Assembly (NCBI GenBank): GCA_003354225.1
Contig: PIVH01000002.1
Span: forward strand, 1 to 18,435
Origin: Globobulimina sp.
Lineage: Eukaryota; Foraminifera; Rotaliida
Direction of reading: 5' to 3'
DNA: 18,435 nucleotides
The stretch's first letter is position 1, and each line of letters opens with the position of its first letter. Below the pieces are notes generated by a model. The model saw only the letters and a program-made list of their open reading frames with translations. It searched no databases and had not been told where the DNA came from. Positions 6,052 to 12,544 of this stretch are shown piece by piece. The position numbers and the translations under genes are program-made.

Positions 6052-6220
6052 ACTGCAGTTTTTTATCTCTTTCTATCCTTAATGTTATTGCACATTCAGT
6101 ACAGAATTTATGAGTTGTTATACGTTGTTCTTTTGTTAATGAATAGATACATTCATCAGGTGTGTGAATATTATCTTTTTCATGTTCACATTTTAGTTTT
6201 TGATTAATGTGTTTACTCAT
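6050..6220 (-). CDS. Small Cys/His-containing protein, 56 aa
   Basis: The ATG is at 6220 and the stop at 6052-6050. The product begins MSKHINQKLKCEHEKD. It has C11-H13, a mid-chain C24 and a CTEC pair (about residues 40-43) followed by AITLRIERDKK. A pattern of CxH followed by CxxC fits a small zinc-binding fold, though not a named one. It is flanked on both sides by hairpin-closed elements, and its last codon overlaps the 13-bp helix downstream. The A/T-rich leader fits its neighbours. Function unknown. Confidence 0.6.
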   Translation of the reverse strand: MSKHINQKLKCEHEKDNIHTPDECIYSLTKEQRITTHKFCTECAITLRIERDKKLQ

Positions 6221-6252
6221 AATTATATTTGTTTGTTGTTTTTAATAGAAAA

Positions 6253-6327
6253 CTAATTGAGTCCTATAACAGTAATATCTTACTGTACCTCCTCCGACTT
6301 TTTAGGGCACTTCCGTTACTCAATTAG
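6253..6327 (-). ncRNA. 75-nt structured element closed by a perfect 10-bp helix
   Basis: CTAATTGAGT (6253-6262) pairs with ACTCAATTAG (6318-6327). Inside, ACAGTAA-GATA-TTACTGT forms a 7-bp hairpin, and the other half carries a G-rich tract (TCGGAGGAGG on the minus strand). The size is tRNA-like but there is no T-arm. It precedes the 56-aa gene by about 30 nt, so it may be that gene's leader element. The G-rich tract is the only Shine-Dalgarno-like string nearby, but it is too far from the ATG to act as one. Confidence 0.55.
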
Positions 6328-6374
6328 CTTATGGGTTTTAATAACTTTCATTTTTTATAGCTTTTTTAATAAAA

Positions 6375-6400
6375 AAGGGTTACTTTTTAGTGTAACCCTT
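6375..6400 (-). terminator. Strong terminator after the lipoprotein gene, possibly bidirectional
   Basis: AAGGGTTAC and GTAACCCTT form a perfect 9-bp stem with an 8-nt A/T loop. On the minus strand it is followed by TTTTTTATT, a standard intrinsic terminator 22 nt after the stop of the 6422-6883 gene. On the plus strand AAGTTTTT follows, so it might also stop antisense transcription. Confidence 0.85.
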
Positions 6401-6421
6401 AAGTTTTTCAATATTTATTTT

Positions 6422-6883
6422 TTATGTGTTATTATTGTATGTTACAATCATGCGATAAATAGTATCTCCGTCTCTTGCTTTTTTACAATAATGTACAGAT
6501 TCACTGTCGTGTTCGAATAGTATTTCAGTCTCATTTATAGAATAGTACACATCTCGACTACAGGGGACTATTTTACGTTCTTGATTTAATGCTAATCGTT
6601 CTTGTCCTGTAGGTGGTGGTAATTCTGAGTCAATAAGATAACTGATTTCTTTAATAATATACGAAGAGAAGTCATTAAATATGATCTCTAAGTCTGTACC
6701 GTTTTGAATGATTTGATATTCTTGATATCTGTAATCTTCTATACCGTCTTCATACATTTGTATGTCTTCAAGAGCTATTAACTCTTCAGTTTCAACATTT
6801 GTACTCTGAACAGTATCGCAAGATGAATAGATACCAATTGAGAATAATGCAATCATACATAAATAAATAATTGATTTTTTCAT
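6422..6883 (-). CDS. Putative lipoprotein, 153 aa
   Basis: MKKSIIYLCMIALFSIGIYS is a short basic start plus a hydrophobic core, followed by S-C at residues 21-22. Together, IYSSC is an acceptable lipobox for signal peptidase II, with C22 becoming the lipidated residue. Two further Cys lie at about 108 and 132. The mature part is acidic at first (ETEELIALEDIQMYEDGIED) and then mixed. Phage lipoproteins of this size are often made to change the host surface, for example in superinfection exclusion, but no such family is recognisable. It has its own terminator at 6375-6400. Confidence 0.8.
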   Translation of the reverse strand: MKKSIIYLCMIALFSIGIYSSCDTVQSTNVETEELIALEDIQMYEDGIEDYRYQEYQIIQNGTDLEIIFNDFSSYIIKEISYLIDSELPPPTGQERLALNQERKIVPCSRDVYYSINETEILFEHDSESVHYCKKARDGDTIYRMIVTYNNNT

Positions 6884-6910
6884 AGGCTATTAATTTGATT
6901 TGGTTAGTAA

Positions 6911-7075
6911 TTATACTTTTGTAATATATTTAGTTGATATGGCTTGACTTTCAGTCTCATCTCCTATCTTTACAAAGTATTTGTCTTTTTTATCATTACA
7001 TGGGGCAACTATAACGGCTTGAACGTTATCAAATACACCTTGTATAAATATTGTTACATTTTGTCCTTCATTCAT
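6911..7075 (-). CDS. Small hypothetical protein, 54 aa
   Basis: The ATG at 7075 (MNEGQNVTIFIQGVF) and TAA at 6913-6911 frame a compact sequence with alternating hydrophobic residues (VTIFIQGVF, VQAVIVAP, KYFVKIGDE), suggestive of a small beta barrel. There is a single Cys. It lies 6 nt after the 161-aa gene and 27 nt before the lipoprotein, so it is in the same unit. The regular strand pattern and tight spacing make coding likely; function unknown. Confidence 0.65.
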   Translation of the reverse strand: MNEGQNVTIFIQGVFDNVQAVIVAPCNDKKDKYFVKIGDETESQAISTKYITKV

Positions 7076-7081
7076 GGGTTG

Positions 7082-7567
7082 TTATTTTAAAATGTGATTA
7101 TTATCTTTAAATATACTGTTATGTATATTAAGTTTTAATACATTATTATTTATTAGTTTAGAAAATAGACTTTCCCAATTTGATTTTGGTAAATTGCTTG
7201 TTTCTATAGAATGTTCTTTTAATAATCGCATCATGTATAATGCAGATGATCTTGTTTCTTGAAAGTCAATAGATAATTTAATTATATTATTTAGTGTTTT
7301 ATCATCTATATCTATTGATTTTTTAACTGCACTTTTAAATGTATTCATAATTGATTTTTTCATTTCAATTACTTTTTTTTCTAATTTTATAACTTCTGAG
7401 TCCATTTTAATTGCATTTATTATTGAACTAAATCCTATATTGAAAGGATCATGTAAGTTATTGCTATTTAAAATAAATATATGTTTTTTAGCATTTTGTA
7501 TTTTTTTACAGTTAAGTTTAGTTCTCCATAAAGCATATTCTTGATTTATAGTTTTTTTATTATTCAT
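7082..7567 (-). CDS. Hypothetical protein, 161 aa, Lys/Asn/Ile-rich
   Basis: Not recognised. It begins MNNKKTINQEYALWRTKLNC. Most of the chain looks helical, with a basic amphipathic block near residues 58-80 (VIKLEKKVIEMKKSIMNTFK). The codon use is especially A/T-rich. There is no signal peptide or membrane segment. The gene starts about 20 nt after the CCA end of the tRNA-like element at 7586-7690, so it is probably released from the same transcript when that RNA is processed. Confidence 0.7.
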   Translation of the reverse strand: MNNKKTINQEYALWRTKLNCKKIQNAKKHIFILNSNNLHDPFNIGFSSIINAIKMDSEVIKLEKKVIEMKKSIMNTFKSAVKKSIDIDDKTLNNIIKLSIDFQETRSSALYMMRLLKEHSIETSNLPKSNWESLFSKLINNNVLKLNIHNSIFKDNNHILK

Positions 7568-7585
7568 GATTTTATTAGTTTAGTT

Positions 7586-7690
7586 TGGCTCCGCTACAGA
7601 GAATTGAACTCTTTTTATCAATTAAGTTTACCATAATCTACTTATTAGTGCCTTTTAGCATCCTGACCCAACAGGCATAGAATCAGCGGA
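7586..7690 (-). tRNA. tRNA-like gene with encoded CCA and an enlarged central region
   Basis: On the minus strand TCCGCTG (7690 to 7684) pairs with TAGCGGA (7596 to 7590), followed by discriminator G and CCA. The T-arm is AAGAG-TTCAATT-CTCTG, with 4 of 5 pairs and a canonical TTCAA loop start. At 105 nt including CCA it is longer than usual, even for Ser or Leu tRNAs. The middle does not fold simply. TCTA/TAGA could be a D-stem with an insertion of about 37 nt that holds TGCC/GGCA and CCTG/CAGG hairpins. A 17-nt arm ATTAT/TTAAT would then present TAA (Leu), but it lacks T33; G73 would instead suit Ser. It is either a tRNA with an insert or a tRNA mimic. Confidence 0.55.
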
Positions 7691-7709
7691 GGGTATCGTT
7701 TATATTGTT

Positions 7710-8057
7710 TTATTGCGGTACCCAGTAATATTTACCTGCTGTTGTTCTTTTACCATTGATAACATCAGATATTGCTGATGCTTTTACACCTGTGTATAAT
7801 TGAGCTTGTGCATAACTATCAAAAGTACCAACTTTAGAACCAAATTTGTTATATTGAAATACTGGTACTGCTTTAGTTGATTTTTTAATTCTTTGTTTAA
7901 TGGCTTTATGTTTAGTTTGTTGAAAACTTTGATAAGCTCTATTTAAATAACAATATATAGTTATCTCATTATATACATGAGTGTCATGTTTTAAATCTTC
8001 AATTAATTGTTTGGTAAGTTTATTTAAAATCTTTTTTCTTCTTTTTATATGTGACAT
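7710..8057 (-). CDS. NUMOD1-domain protein, 115 aa, without nuclease domain
   Basis: Residues about 66-115 match NUMOD1, a helix-turn-helix-like DNA-binding module of homing endonucleases. The pieces are VFQYNKFGSKVGTFDSYAQA, then a QLYTGVKASAISDVINGKR core, then TAGKYYWVPQ. The first 60 residues are very basic (SHIKRRKKILNKLTKQL) and helical, with no GIY-YIG or HNH motif. NUMOD1 normally follows a GIY-YIG or HNH nuclease domain, so this is either a remnant of a homing endonuclease or a stand-alone DNA-binding protein. It ends about 20 nt before the tRNA-like gene, and tRNA genes are common homing targets. This placement is suggestive only. Confidence 0.8.
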   Translation of the reverse strand: MSHIKRRKKILNKLTKQLIEDLKHDTHVYNEITIYCYLNRAYQSFQQTKHKAIKQRIKKSTKAVPVFQYNKFGSKVGTFDSYAQAQLYTGVKASAISDVINGKRTTAGKYYWVPQ

Positions 8058-8077
8058 AACTATATGTTTAGAGGTTG

Positions 8078-8788
8078 TTATTCATTTTGTTTTAACCATG
8101 ATTTCCTAACAAAGTATGCTGAACCATTAAATTCTCTTTCTAATGGACAGTCATTTACTAATTGAGAGTTTTCTTTAAATCCTTTTTTATCCATTAGTTT
8201 TTGTACATCAGGCCATATTATTACTTTGAAGTCATATTCATTTATATTGTTATCAATTAATGAAATATTGATAGTATTATCTCGATAGTTTATCATAAGT
8301 TCATGATTCCATCCAATAAGTCTATGTGTATTTATAATTGGATGTTCAAGATATTCAACCATTACTTTAGTAATTATATTACCTTTATTGTATTCAGATA
8401 TATATTTCTCAATGAATTGTTGAGATGGTTGAGGTAATGATTGACAACTACATGTATAATTACCACTGTGTAATGTTGAAGCAAACGATCTTTTACAACC
8501 ATCACATTCAATCTTTAGTGATTTATCAGTTGTTGCTATGATTTTCTTAAATAATAATCCTTCTTCAAAAGGTTCAGTAGCTTTATTTATGGTAAAATTT
8601 ACAGTATCATAATACCAATTACCTACTTTTATATCTTCATCTGATGTGATGTAGAGATTATGATATATAATGTCTTTATCTATTTTAGTGTCTTTAGAAA
8701 ATAACTTGATTCCTTTATTTCCTTTTCTACTAAATATGATTGCTTTTTCATTAGTAGCTAACATAACTACATTTGTTTGTTCTTTCAT
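8078..8788 (-). CDS. Hypothetical protein, 236 aa, with a central Cys cluster
   Basis: The N-terminal 90 residues look beta-rich (TNVVMLATNEKAIIFSRKGN and onward). Residues 94-114 contain C-D-G-C and then Y-T-C-S-C, i.e. CxxC-N15-CxC, a likely zinc site. The C-terminal 100 residues are mixed, ending WLKQNE. No catalytic motif is recognised. It lies 20 nt upstream of the NUMOD1 gene and follows the large structured region 8810-9200, which would form its leader or be processed from it. The zinc site suggests a nucleic-acid-related or structural role, which is inference. Confidence 0.75.
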   Translation of the reverse strand: MKEQTNVVMLATNEKAIIFSRKGNKGIKLFSKDTKIDKDIIYHNLYITSDEDIKVGNWYYDTVNFTINKATEPFEEGLLFKKIIATTDKSLKIECDGCKRSFASTLHSGNYTCSCQSLPQPSQQFIEKYISEYNKGNIITKVMVEYLEHPIINTHRLIGWNHELMINYRDNTINISLIDNNINEYDFKVIIWPDVQKLMDKKGFKENSQLVNDCPLEREFNGSAYFVRKSWLKQNE

Positions 8789-8809
8789 AATTATATTAGT
8801 TTTAGTTAG

Positions 8810-9200
8810 TATCTTAACTTGTTAAGTATCTATTCAGTTTCTGAGACTGATTAAACAATATTGTAATAGATAAATAATACTTTAATAAAGTGAGCTTACA
8901 GAACCCGTTTGTATCAAATTAATGATGATGGGTGAATCTGCATAGTATAGCAGGGCAATTCACATCTTATGCTCGAAAAAGCGCCACTCTATTAATGTCT
9001 TGTAAGACTAAGAATGATATTAAAGCATTATTGCTACGGGATTAGTAAGACACCTTGTATGGTATCTTACTTGCAACCTATTGGTTAATCCCATAAGGGT
9101 TAAAACATTTCAATATCGCAACGTTTGCTGAATAGTATCTGTACGTGTCTCCGCTATATTTTGCTTAATTCACTCGTTTACGGCGTTGAATCAGCTTAAA
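8810..9200 (-). ncRNA. About 390-nt structured non-coding region
   Basis: No gene fits here. A three-way junction is visible: GGGATTA/TAATCCC (9038-9044 with 9086-9092) encloses an 11-bp hairpin at 9044-9071 and an AACC-TATT-GGTT hairpin at 9075-9086. In the 11-bp hairpin one pair is G.U if read from the minus strand but A.C if read from the plus strand, so minus-strand RNA is favoured. Further hairpins include GTCTT/AAGAC (about 8998-9009), CTGC/GCAG inside GAAT/ATTC (about 8934-8961), and CTTAAC/GTTAAG at the left end (about 8813-8826). Such density points to a large structured RNA between the 91-aa and 236-aa genes. I cannot name a family. Confidence 0.55.
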
Positions 9201-9205
9201 ATGCT

Positions 9206-9481
9206 TTATTTCTTTCTATTTCTTTGCCATCTTGCACCTGCTAAGAATGCACGATAGAAATGATTATAATGTTTTCTAACAAATTCATCTTTGTGTTTAG
9301 TAACGAATTCTGAAGCAAATTTCTTCATTTCTTTTTCGTTATCTTCAATTTTAGTGAATCTGCCTTTTTTTATGTTACTTGATATTTTGTTAGCGAATAT
9401 TGAAATTGCTATCCATAATATAATAACACCGATGATTCCTCCAATTGAGTAAACATCTAAATTTTGTATAAATTCTTTCAT
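9206..9481 (-). CDS. Single-span membrane protein, 91 aa
   Basis: Residues 12-32 (YSIGGIIGVIILWIAISIFA) form one clear transmembrane helix after a short N-terminal segment. The rest is basic and helical (NIKKGRFTKIEDNEKEMKKF, ending WQRNRKK). By the positive-inside rule the basic C-terminal domain is cytoplasmic. Not recognised; small phage membrane proteins of this layout include holin-like and exclusion proteins, but nothing specific supports either. It follows the 127-aa gene by 3 nt, so the two are translationally coupled. Confidence 0.75.
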   Translation of the reverse strand: MKEFIQNLDVYSIGGIIGVIILWIAISIFANKISSNIKKGRFTKIEDNEKEMKKFASEFVTKHKDEFVRKHYNHFYRAFLAGARWQRNRKK

Positions 9482-9484
9482 ATT

Positions 9485-9868
9485 TTATAATTGTTGGTTT
9501 CTTTCCCAAAGTTCTTTATCAATTTTATGTAATTTAATCTTTACATTATTGATATCTAAATAGAATGAACCATTCCATATTTGAGTAATTTCTCTTAATG
9601 CAGTTTGCCAAAATATTAATCTCATGTTAATAACATTATTAAAATCTTTTTTTTCATGAAATAAGATTGCATCAAATGTTGGCATATTAAGACATGAACT
9701 ATCAGTATTTGCCTGTAGTACACAGTTTGTACATATATTATTATTTATGATACATAGAGGACAATGGTTCGGACCTATATATATTGAATTAGCAATGAGT
9801 GCTAATTCATATTTTTTAATCATCTGATTGATTAAGTTAATTAATGTTGATTTCTTTATTGCTATCAT
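9485..9868 (-). CDS. Hypothetical protein, 127 aa, Cys-rich centre
   Basis: Residues about 35-60 contain CPLC, then CTNC seven residues on, and a further C after a short gap (HCPLCIINNNICTNCVLQAN), a good zinc-ribbon-like cluster. The flanks are helical. The N-terminus MIAIKKSTLINLINQMIKKY is amphipathic and too polar for a membrane helix. Two further segments near residues 80-110 look helical (NNVINMRLIFWQTALREITQ). The function is not recognisable. It is coupled to the downstream membrane protein and lies about 65 nt after the terminator of the 9986-10615 gene, so it may start a new unit. Confidence 0.7.
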   Translation of the reverse strand: MIAIKKSTLINLINQMIKKYELALIANSIYIGPNHCPLCIINNNICTNCVLQANTDSSCLNMPTFDAILFHEKKDFNNVINMRLIFWQTALREITQIWNGSFYLDINNVKIKLHKIDKELWERNQQL

Positions 9869-9934
9869 TTCTTTTATGATTTTAGTTTGTATTTATAACC
9901 CAATTAAATGGTAGTCTCTAAGGACATTATAAAT

Positions 9935-9965
9935 AAACTAAGGTACTGTTGTTGCACCTTAGTTT
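9935..9965 (-). terminator. Intrinsic terminator after the 209-aa gene
   Basis: AAACTAAGGT (9935-9944) and ACCTTAGTTT (9956-9965) form a perfect 10-bp stem with an 11-nt loop. On the minus strand it is followed by ATTTATAAT. It lies 20 nt after the stop of the 209-aa gene. On the plus strand a better T run (TAATTTTTG) follows, so it may work in both directions. Confidence 0.75.
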
Positions 9966-9985
9966 TAATTTTTGATAGATGATGG

Positions 9986-10615
9986 TTATTCGTCGCCTTC
10001 GTCTTTATCTTTTTTATCTTTTTTAGTACTAACTGCTTCAACCTCTTCAGGTGGTGTTTCGTTAGTAAGAGATAAGAGATTATAAGCTTTACCACCAACT
10101 GTGTATTTCTTGATAGTTGCATCAAGAGTTGCAGTGTCAACCATTTTTTGACGTCCTAAGAAGTCAGCAACAGCAACATCTGGATTTTCATCTACAGTAA
10201 GTAGTAACTTAAATTTATTAGCAATGACACGTTGACCTTCATCTTCGTGATCTTTGTCATATGTTTCGTATTTCCATTCACCATCAGCATCTTTGCGACG
10301 GATATAATATGGAGCAGTTTCACACTCATGTATGAATCCTTTAAATACAGGTGTGTCTTTATAATCAAAATCATTATCAGGGTCTACAACCTTTTTTAAT
10401 AATCTGATCCAACCACCTTCTTGTTTTTCTAAGAAAGTTTTTCCTATAGTTTTACCACCGTAAACAGGACGACCACCAACTTTTTCGTCACCTTGATATT
10501 CGGCTACTTGAGTACTGAACCAAGTCTCATCTTTACCAGAGAATTTGTTCTTATTAGTACCAGAGTCAACTATATTCACAACTTCAAATGCTTTTACTTC
10601 TCTGTTTTCTTGCAT
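9986..10615 (-). CDS. Hypothetical protein, 209 aa, acidic C-terminal tail (possible ssDNA-binding type)
   Basis: The first 175 residues are soluble and strand-rich, with many Gly, Lys and aromatic residues (for example TIGKTFLEKQEGGWIRLLKK). The tail is low-complexity and charged, ending KKDKKDKDEGDE. A folded basic/aromatic domain plus a short acidic tail is the layout of single-stranded DNA-binding proteins, and the G+C-richer codons suggest high expression. I see no definite OB-fold signature, so this is a structural analogy, not an identification. The gene stands alone: about 300 nt of structured leader upstream and its own terminator downstream. Frames at 9904-10140 and 10192-10374 inside it are shadows. 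Confidence 0.8.
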   Translation of the reverse strand: MQENREVKAFEVVNIVDSGTNKNKFSGKDETWFSTQVAEYQGDEKVGGRPVYGGKTIGKTFLEKQEGGWIRLLKKVVDPDNDFDYKDTPVFKGFIHECETAPYYIRRKDADGEWKYETYDKDHEDEGQRVIANKFKLLLTVDENPDVAVADFLGRQKMVDTATLDATIKKYTVGGKAYNLLSLTNETPPEEVEAVSTKKDKKDKDEGDE

Positions 10616-10624
10616 TGTAATAGT

Positions 10625-10915
10625 TTTTAATTAATATTGTTGATATATATATTTGCTTTCGTTAACTGATTAAATTAACTTCTTTATTATGCGTTGTTTT
10701 ATTAGAAAGAGAGCAAGACTATAAAACTCTCCTCTAACTCAATGTGATTTAGTGCGTTTGTTCGTGTTTTCTATCACGTCACTTCATTCTAATAGTCTTA
10801 ATCGTTTTAGTAACATAATGATATCGTATTGAAATAGTTCTTCAATACACTAATTATGTTAGATAGCTTCCCTCGTTCAATTTCCAACAAGTGCTATAAG
10901 GATTTAGAATGTGAG
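10625..10915 (-). ncRNA. Structured leader region of about 290 nt before the 209-aa gene
   Basis: No gene. On the minus strand TAACATAAT/ATTATGTTA (9 bp) encloses GTATTGAA/TTCAATAC (8 bp), a long two-step hairpin near 10811-10864. AAGACTAT/ATAGTCTT (8 bp) closes a second domain near 10711-10802, with GTGAT/ATCAC and CGTG/CACG inside it. A TTAGA-(N)-GAGAG segment with CTCTC-(N)-TCTAA gives an alternative fold. A short string GATAGAAAACACGA-ACAAA recurs in near-identical form at about 253-277. The position directly before a probably abundant protein suggests a regulatory leader or a separate small RNA. Confidence 0.5.
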
Positions 10916-10919
10916 ATTG

Positions 10920-11192
10920 TTATTGTGTGAGATAGTAAGGTGGCATGCTAAATACCATTTTATCTAACTCTACAATAGGTAATTCTTCAAGGTCAAGAGC
11001 ATCATCAGCTGTATTAGATAATACTTTGAATAACTCTGTGCCTTTCCATACCATGAATCTAACTTTTGTATTAGTACGAACTTCTGATAGTTGTACTTGT
11101 ATTCCTAATAATTGTGTATCATCATTAGGATCAAAGAATGAGTCCAGTATGTCTGTAATGTTGTATGCGTTCCTTTGTATTAAAGTGCTCAT
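10920..11192 (-). CDS. Hypothetical protein, 90 aa
   Basis: Not recognised. It begins MSTLIQRNAYNITDILDSFF. It is acidic, with a central strand-rich part (IQVQLSEVRTNTKVRFMVWK) and an acidic linker (DDALDLEELPIVEL). There is no membrane segment or Cys. The ATG overlaps the TGA of the upstream gene as ATGA, a strong sign of translational coupling. The plus-strand frame 10945-11196 is its shadow. Confidence 0.7.
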   Translation of the reverse strand: MSTLIQRNAYNITDILDSFFDPNDDTQLLGIQVQLSEVRTNTKVRFMVWKGTELFKVLSNTADDALDLEELPIVELDKMVFSMPPYYLTQ

Positions 11193-11434
11193 ATGATTGA
11201 GGTTATTTTAGTACATAACTCATTGTTAGAATCATTAAGTACGTTATTAATTACTTGTTGATCTTTTAAATAATTACTGTTTTCATCAATTACAGCATCA
11301 GTATGAATGTAGATTATGTCATATATATAACCATATCCACATTTAATTGCTAAATCAAGTAACCAACTCATGTTATCATAAGTTATAGTGTATGATTTGT
11401 TGAATAATCTGAATATTTTTATAAATGTTTTCAT
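11189..11434 (-). CDS. Hypothetical protein, 81 aa
   Basis: Not recognised. The N-terminus is basic and aromatic (MKTFIKIFRLFNKSYTITYD). The middle carries Trp/Leu and Tyr-rich segments (MSWLLDLAIKCGYGYIYDII), and the end is Asn-rich. It is not clearly membrane-spanning. The leader contains TAATCAACAACC close to the ATG, a variant of the motif seen before other minus-strand genes in this region. It overlaps the next gene by 4 nt. Confidence 0.65.
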   Translation of the reverse strand: MKTFIKIFRLFNKSYTITYDNMSWLLDLAIKCGYGYIYDIIYIHTDAVIDENSNYLKDQQVINNVLNDSNNELCTKITSII

Positions 11435-11463
11435 ATTATAAGGTTGTTGATTACTAAGTTGGA

Positions 11464-11539
11464 CTAAGGGTAGGTTAGTGCAAAACTATAACAAATCAGC
11501 ATAATTGTTAATAATAATTTCATCTATTCCTACCTTTAG
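11464..11539. ncRNA. 76-nt element closed by an 11-bp helix
   Basis: CTAAGGGTAGG (11464-11474) pairs with CCTACCTTTAG (11529-11539). The one non-Watson-Crick position is G.U if read on the plus strand and A.C on the minus strand. The interior is A/T-rich with a weak AACAA/TTGTT pair. It fills the gap between two minus-strand genes. The strand is not decided; the pairing hint favours plus, against the direction of the neighbours. Confidence 0.45.
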
Positions 11540-11549
11540 CTTAATTTCT

Positions 11550-11786
11550 TTACGGTGTTCCATAACTGTTCCAAACCATATTATAACCCTTATTGATAAG
11601 GATTATTATAATAAGTAGAACAACCACTACTATAAGTATCCAAAGATAAGCTGTAATGAGTGTTATGTCTGATGCAGGTATATTATCTATACCAAATGAA
11701 CTAAAGCCTAATGCTAATAGTCCTATGAATATAAGACCTGCTAATGCGATTAAAAATGCTCCTAAATTTCTTTTACTGAATAACAT
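11550..11786 (-). CDS. Two-span membrane protein, 78 aa
   Basis: The start is placed at the ATG at 11786 (MLFSKRNLGAF) rather than the upstream ATG at 11822. AATCAATACAC lies 8 nt upstream, at the position it holds before two other genes (12106-12315 and 12643-12921). Residues 8-29 (LGAFLIALAGLIFIGLLALG) and 42-63 (ITAYLWILIVVVVLLIIIIL) are transmembrane helices joined by a short polar loop (NIPASD), ending in a short polar tail. Small two-helix phage membrane proteins include holins, so a lysis role is possible, but no endolysin is visible nearby. Confidence 0.75.
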   Translation of the reverse strand: MLFSKRNLGAFLIALAGLIFIGLLALGFSSFGIDNIPASDITLITAYLWILIVVVVLLIIIILINKGYNMVWNSYGTP

Positions 11787-11822
11787 ATAATGTGTGTATT
11801 GATTATGTAAGATAACACCCAA

Positions 11823-12103
11823 GGCTCCAATTATTGTCAGTTGCGCTTTAGCCTTTAATAATACATTTAACAGTCCAGCTGACGCTGTGATGTTGTAATC
11901 ATCCGCAATGTGTCGTCTTTAGGGTGTTAAATACTCCTTTTAAGAGTAAGTTACATGATAGTATTCTCCTATCTTTTAGTAATGTATCAATAATGATATC
12001 TCAAGGATATCCCCGTTCAAACAATTAAAAATGAATCCCCGACTTATGGGTATTGGGATGCAGAGATTCATATCGCTACGGCACTCGTGGAACTGGGCAA
12101 TAT
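11823..12103 (-). ncRNA. Structured non-coding region of about 280 nt
   Basis: No gene. Hairpins seen: GTCAGTTG/CAGCTGAC (8 bp with one G.U, about 11837-11884), AAGGCT/AGCCTT (about 11822-11857, an alternative), TACTC-CTTTTAA-GAGTA (about 11932-11948), GATAG/CTATC inside TACAT/ATGTA (about 11953-11987), GATATC-TCAAG-GATATC (about 11996-12012), and ATGAATC/GATTCAT (about 12029-12071). The density is comparable to the other gaps. It may be one branched RNA or a row of small ones between the 69-aa gene and the membrane protein. Confidence 0.45.
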
Positions 12104-12105
12104 TG

Positions 12106-12315
12106 TTAATGCGGTGGATGTAATACTCTATCAGATATTAATACATTTGATTTGTATTTAGATACTGATGTTATTTCATATTCCATTAGTTTATCTAAAG
12201 TAGATAGATAAGTGGTAGCTGTATCTAATGCATCTTGTTGACTGAGTGCAATAATATGTTTATTGAATGCATTACCGTTATAAGCTGTAAATATTACAAT
12301 GTAGATTTTATACAT
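12106..12315 (-). CDS. Hypothetical protein, 69 aa
   Basis: Not recognised. It begins MYKIYIVIFTAYNGNAFNKH, likely a beta strand followed by a turn, then a helix (LSQQDALDTATTYLSTLDKL) and a final strand. The pattern strand, 'ALSQQDALDTA' helix, strand recalls small proteins whose helix starts with 'A(N/S)SxxEA'. The plus-strand 80-aa gene at 14395 has a similar layout, though I cannot show homology. The leader carries TTGTAATCAATACAC about 11 nt before the ATG, identical over 14 nt to that of the 92-aa gene. Confidence 0.65.
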   Translation of the reverse strand: MYKIYIVIFTAYNGNAFNKHIIALSQQDALDTATTYLSTLDKLMEYEITSVSKYKSNVLISDRVLHPPH

Positions 12316-12424
12316 GATATAATAAGTGTATTGATTACAAATGAATCAAGTAATGATGCTCTAATGGTTATTAATGGGATTGAAGTTAGGGGAATTAAAG
12401 CAAGAAGTATTACTTGATGTGGGA

Positions 12425-12538
12425 TAATCAGCAGTCATTGTAGAAATGTCTTTATTTGTTACAAGAATATCTGTGTCTCTTGTCTTGAGGATGTTTCAAC
12501 CTTGTTTTCTACATATATTTACAGATTGCTGCTGATTA
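12425..12538 (-). ncRNA. 114-nt element with nested 10-bp and 8-bp helices
   Basis: TAATCAGCAG (12425-12434) pairs perfectly with CTGCTGATTA (12529-12538). Inside, TGTAGAAA (12439-12446) pairs perfectly with TTTCTACA (12506-12513). The apical part contains CAAGA/TCTTG (about 12462-12482). The internal loop is asymmetric: 4 nt on one side and 15 nt on the other. The strand is assumed from the neighbours, as all pairs are Watson-Crick and so strand-neutral. No T run follows either end, so it is not a terminator. Confidence 0.55.
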
Positions 12539-12544
12539 AAAGAT

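Noticed and set aside
6253-6327. A tRNA, because of the 75-nt size and closed helix
   Set aside because: No T-arm, no anticodon arm with a 7-nt loop, and a 10-bp outer helix too long for an acceptor stem.
6257-6520. An 87-aa plus-strand frame
   Set aside because: It runs through a closed RNA element, a terminator and the antisense of the lipoprotein gene; its Phe/Ser/Ile-rich composition is typical of a shadow.
12235-12417. A 60-aa plus-strand frame
   Set aside because: It is largely antisense to the 12106-12315 gene, with no leader or conserved feature.
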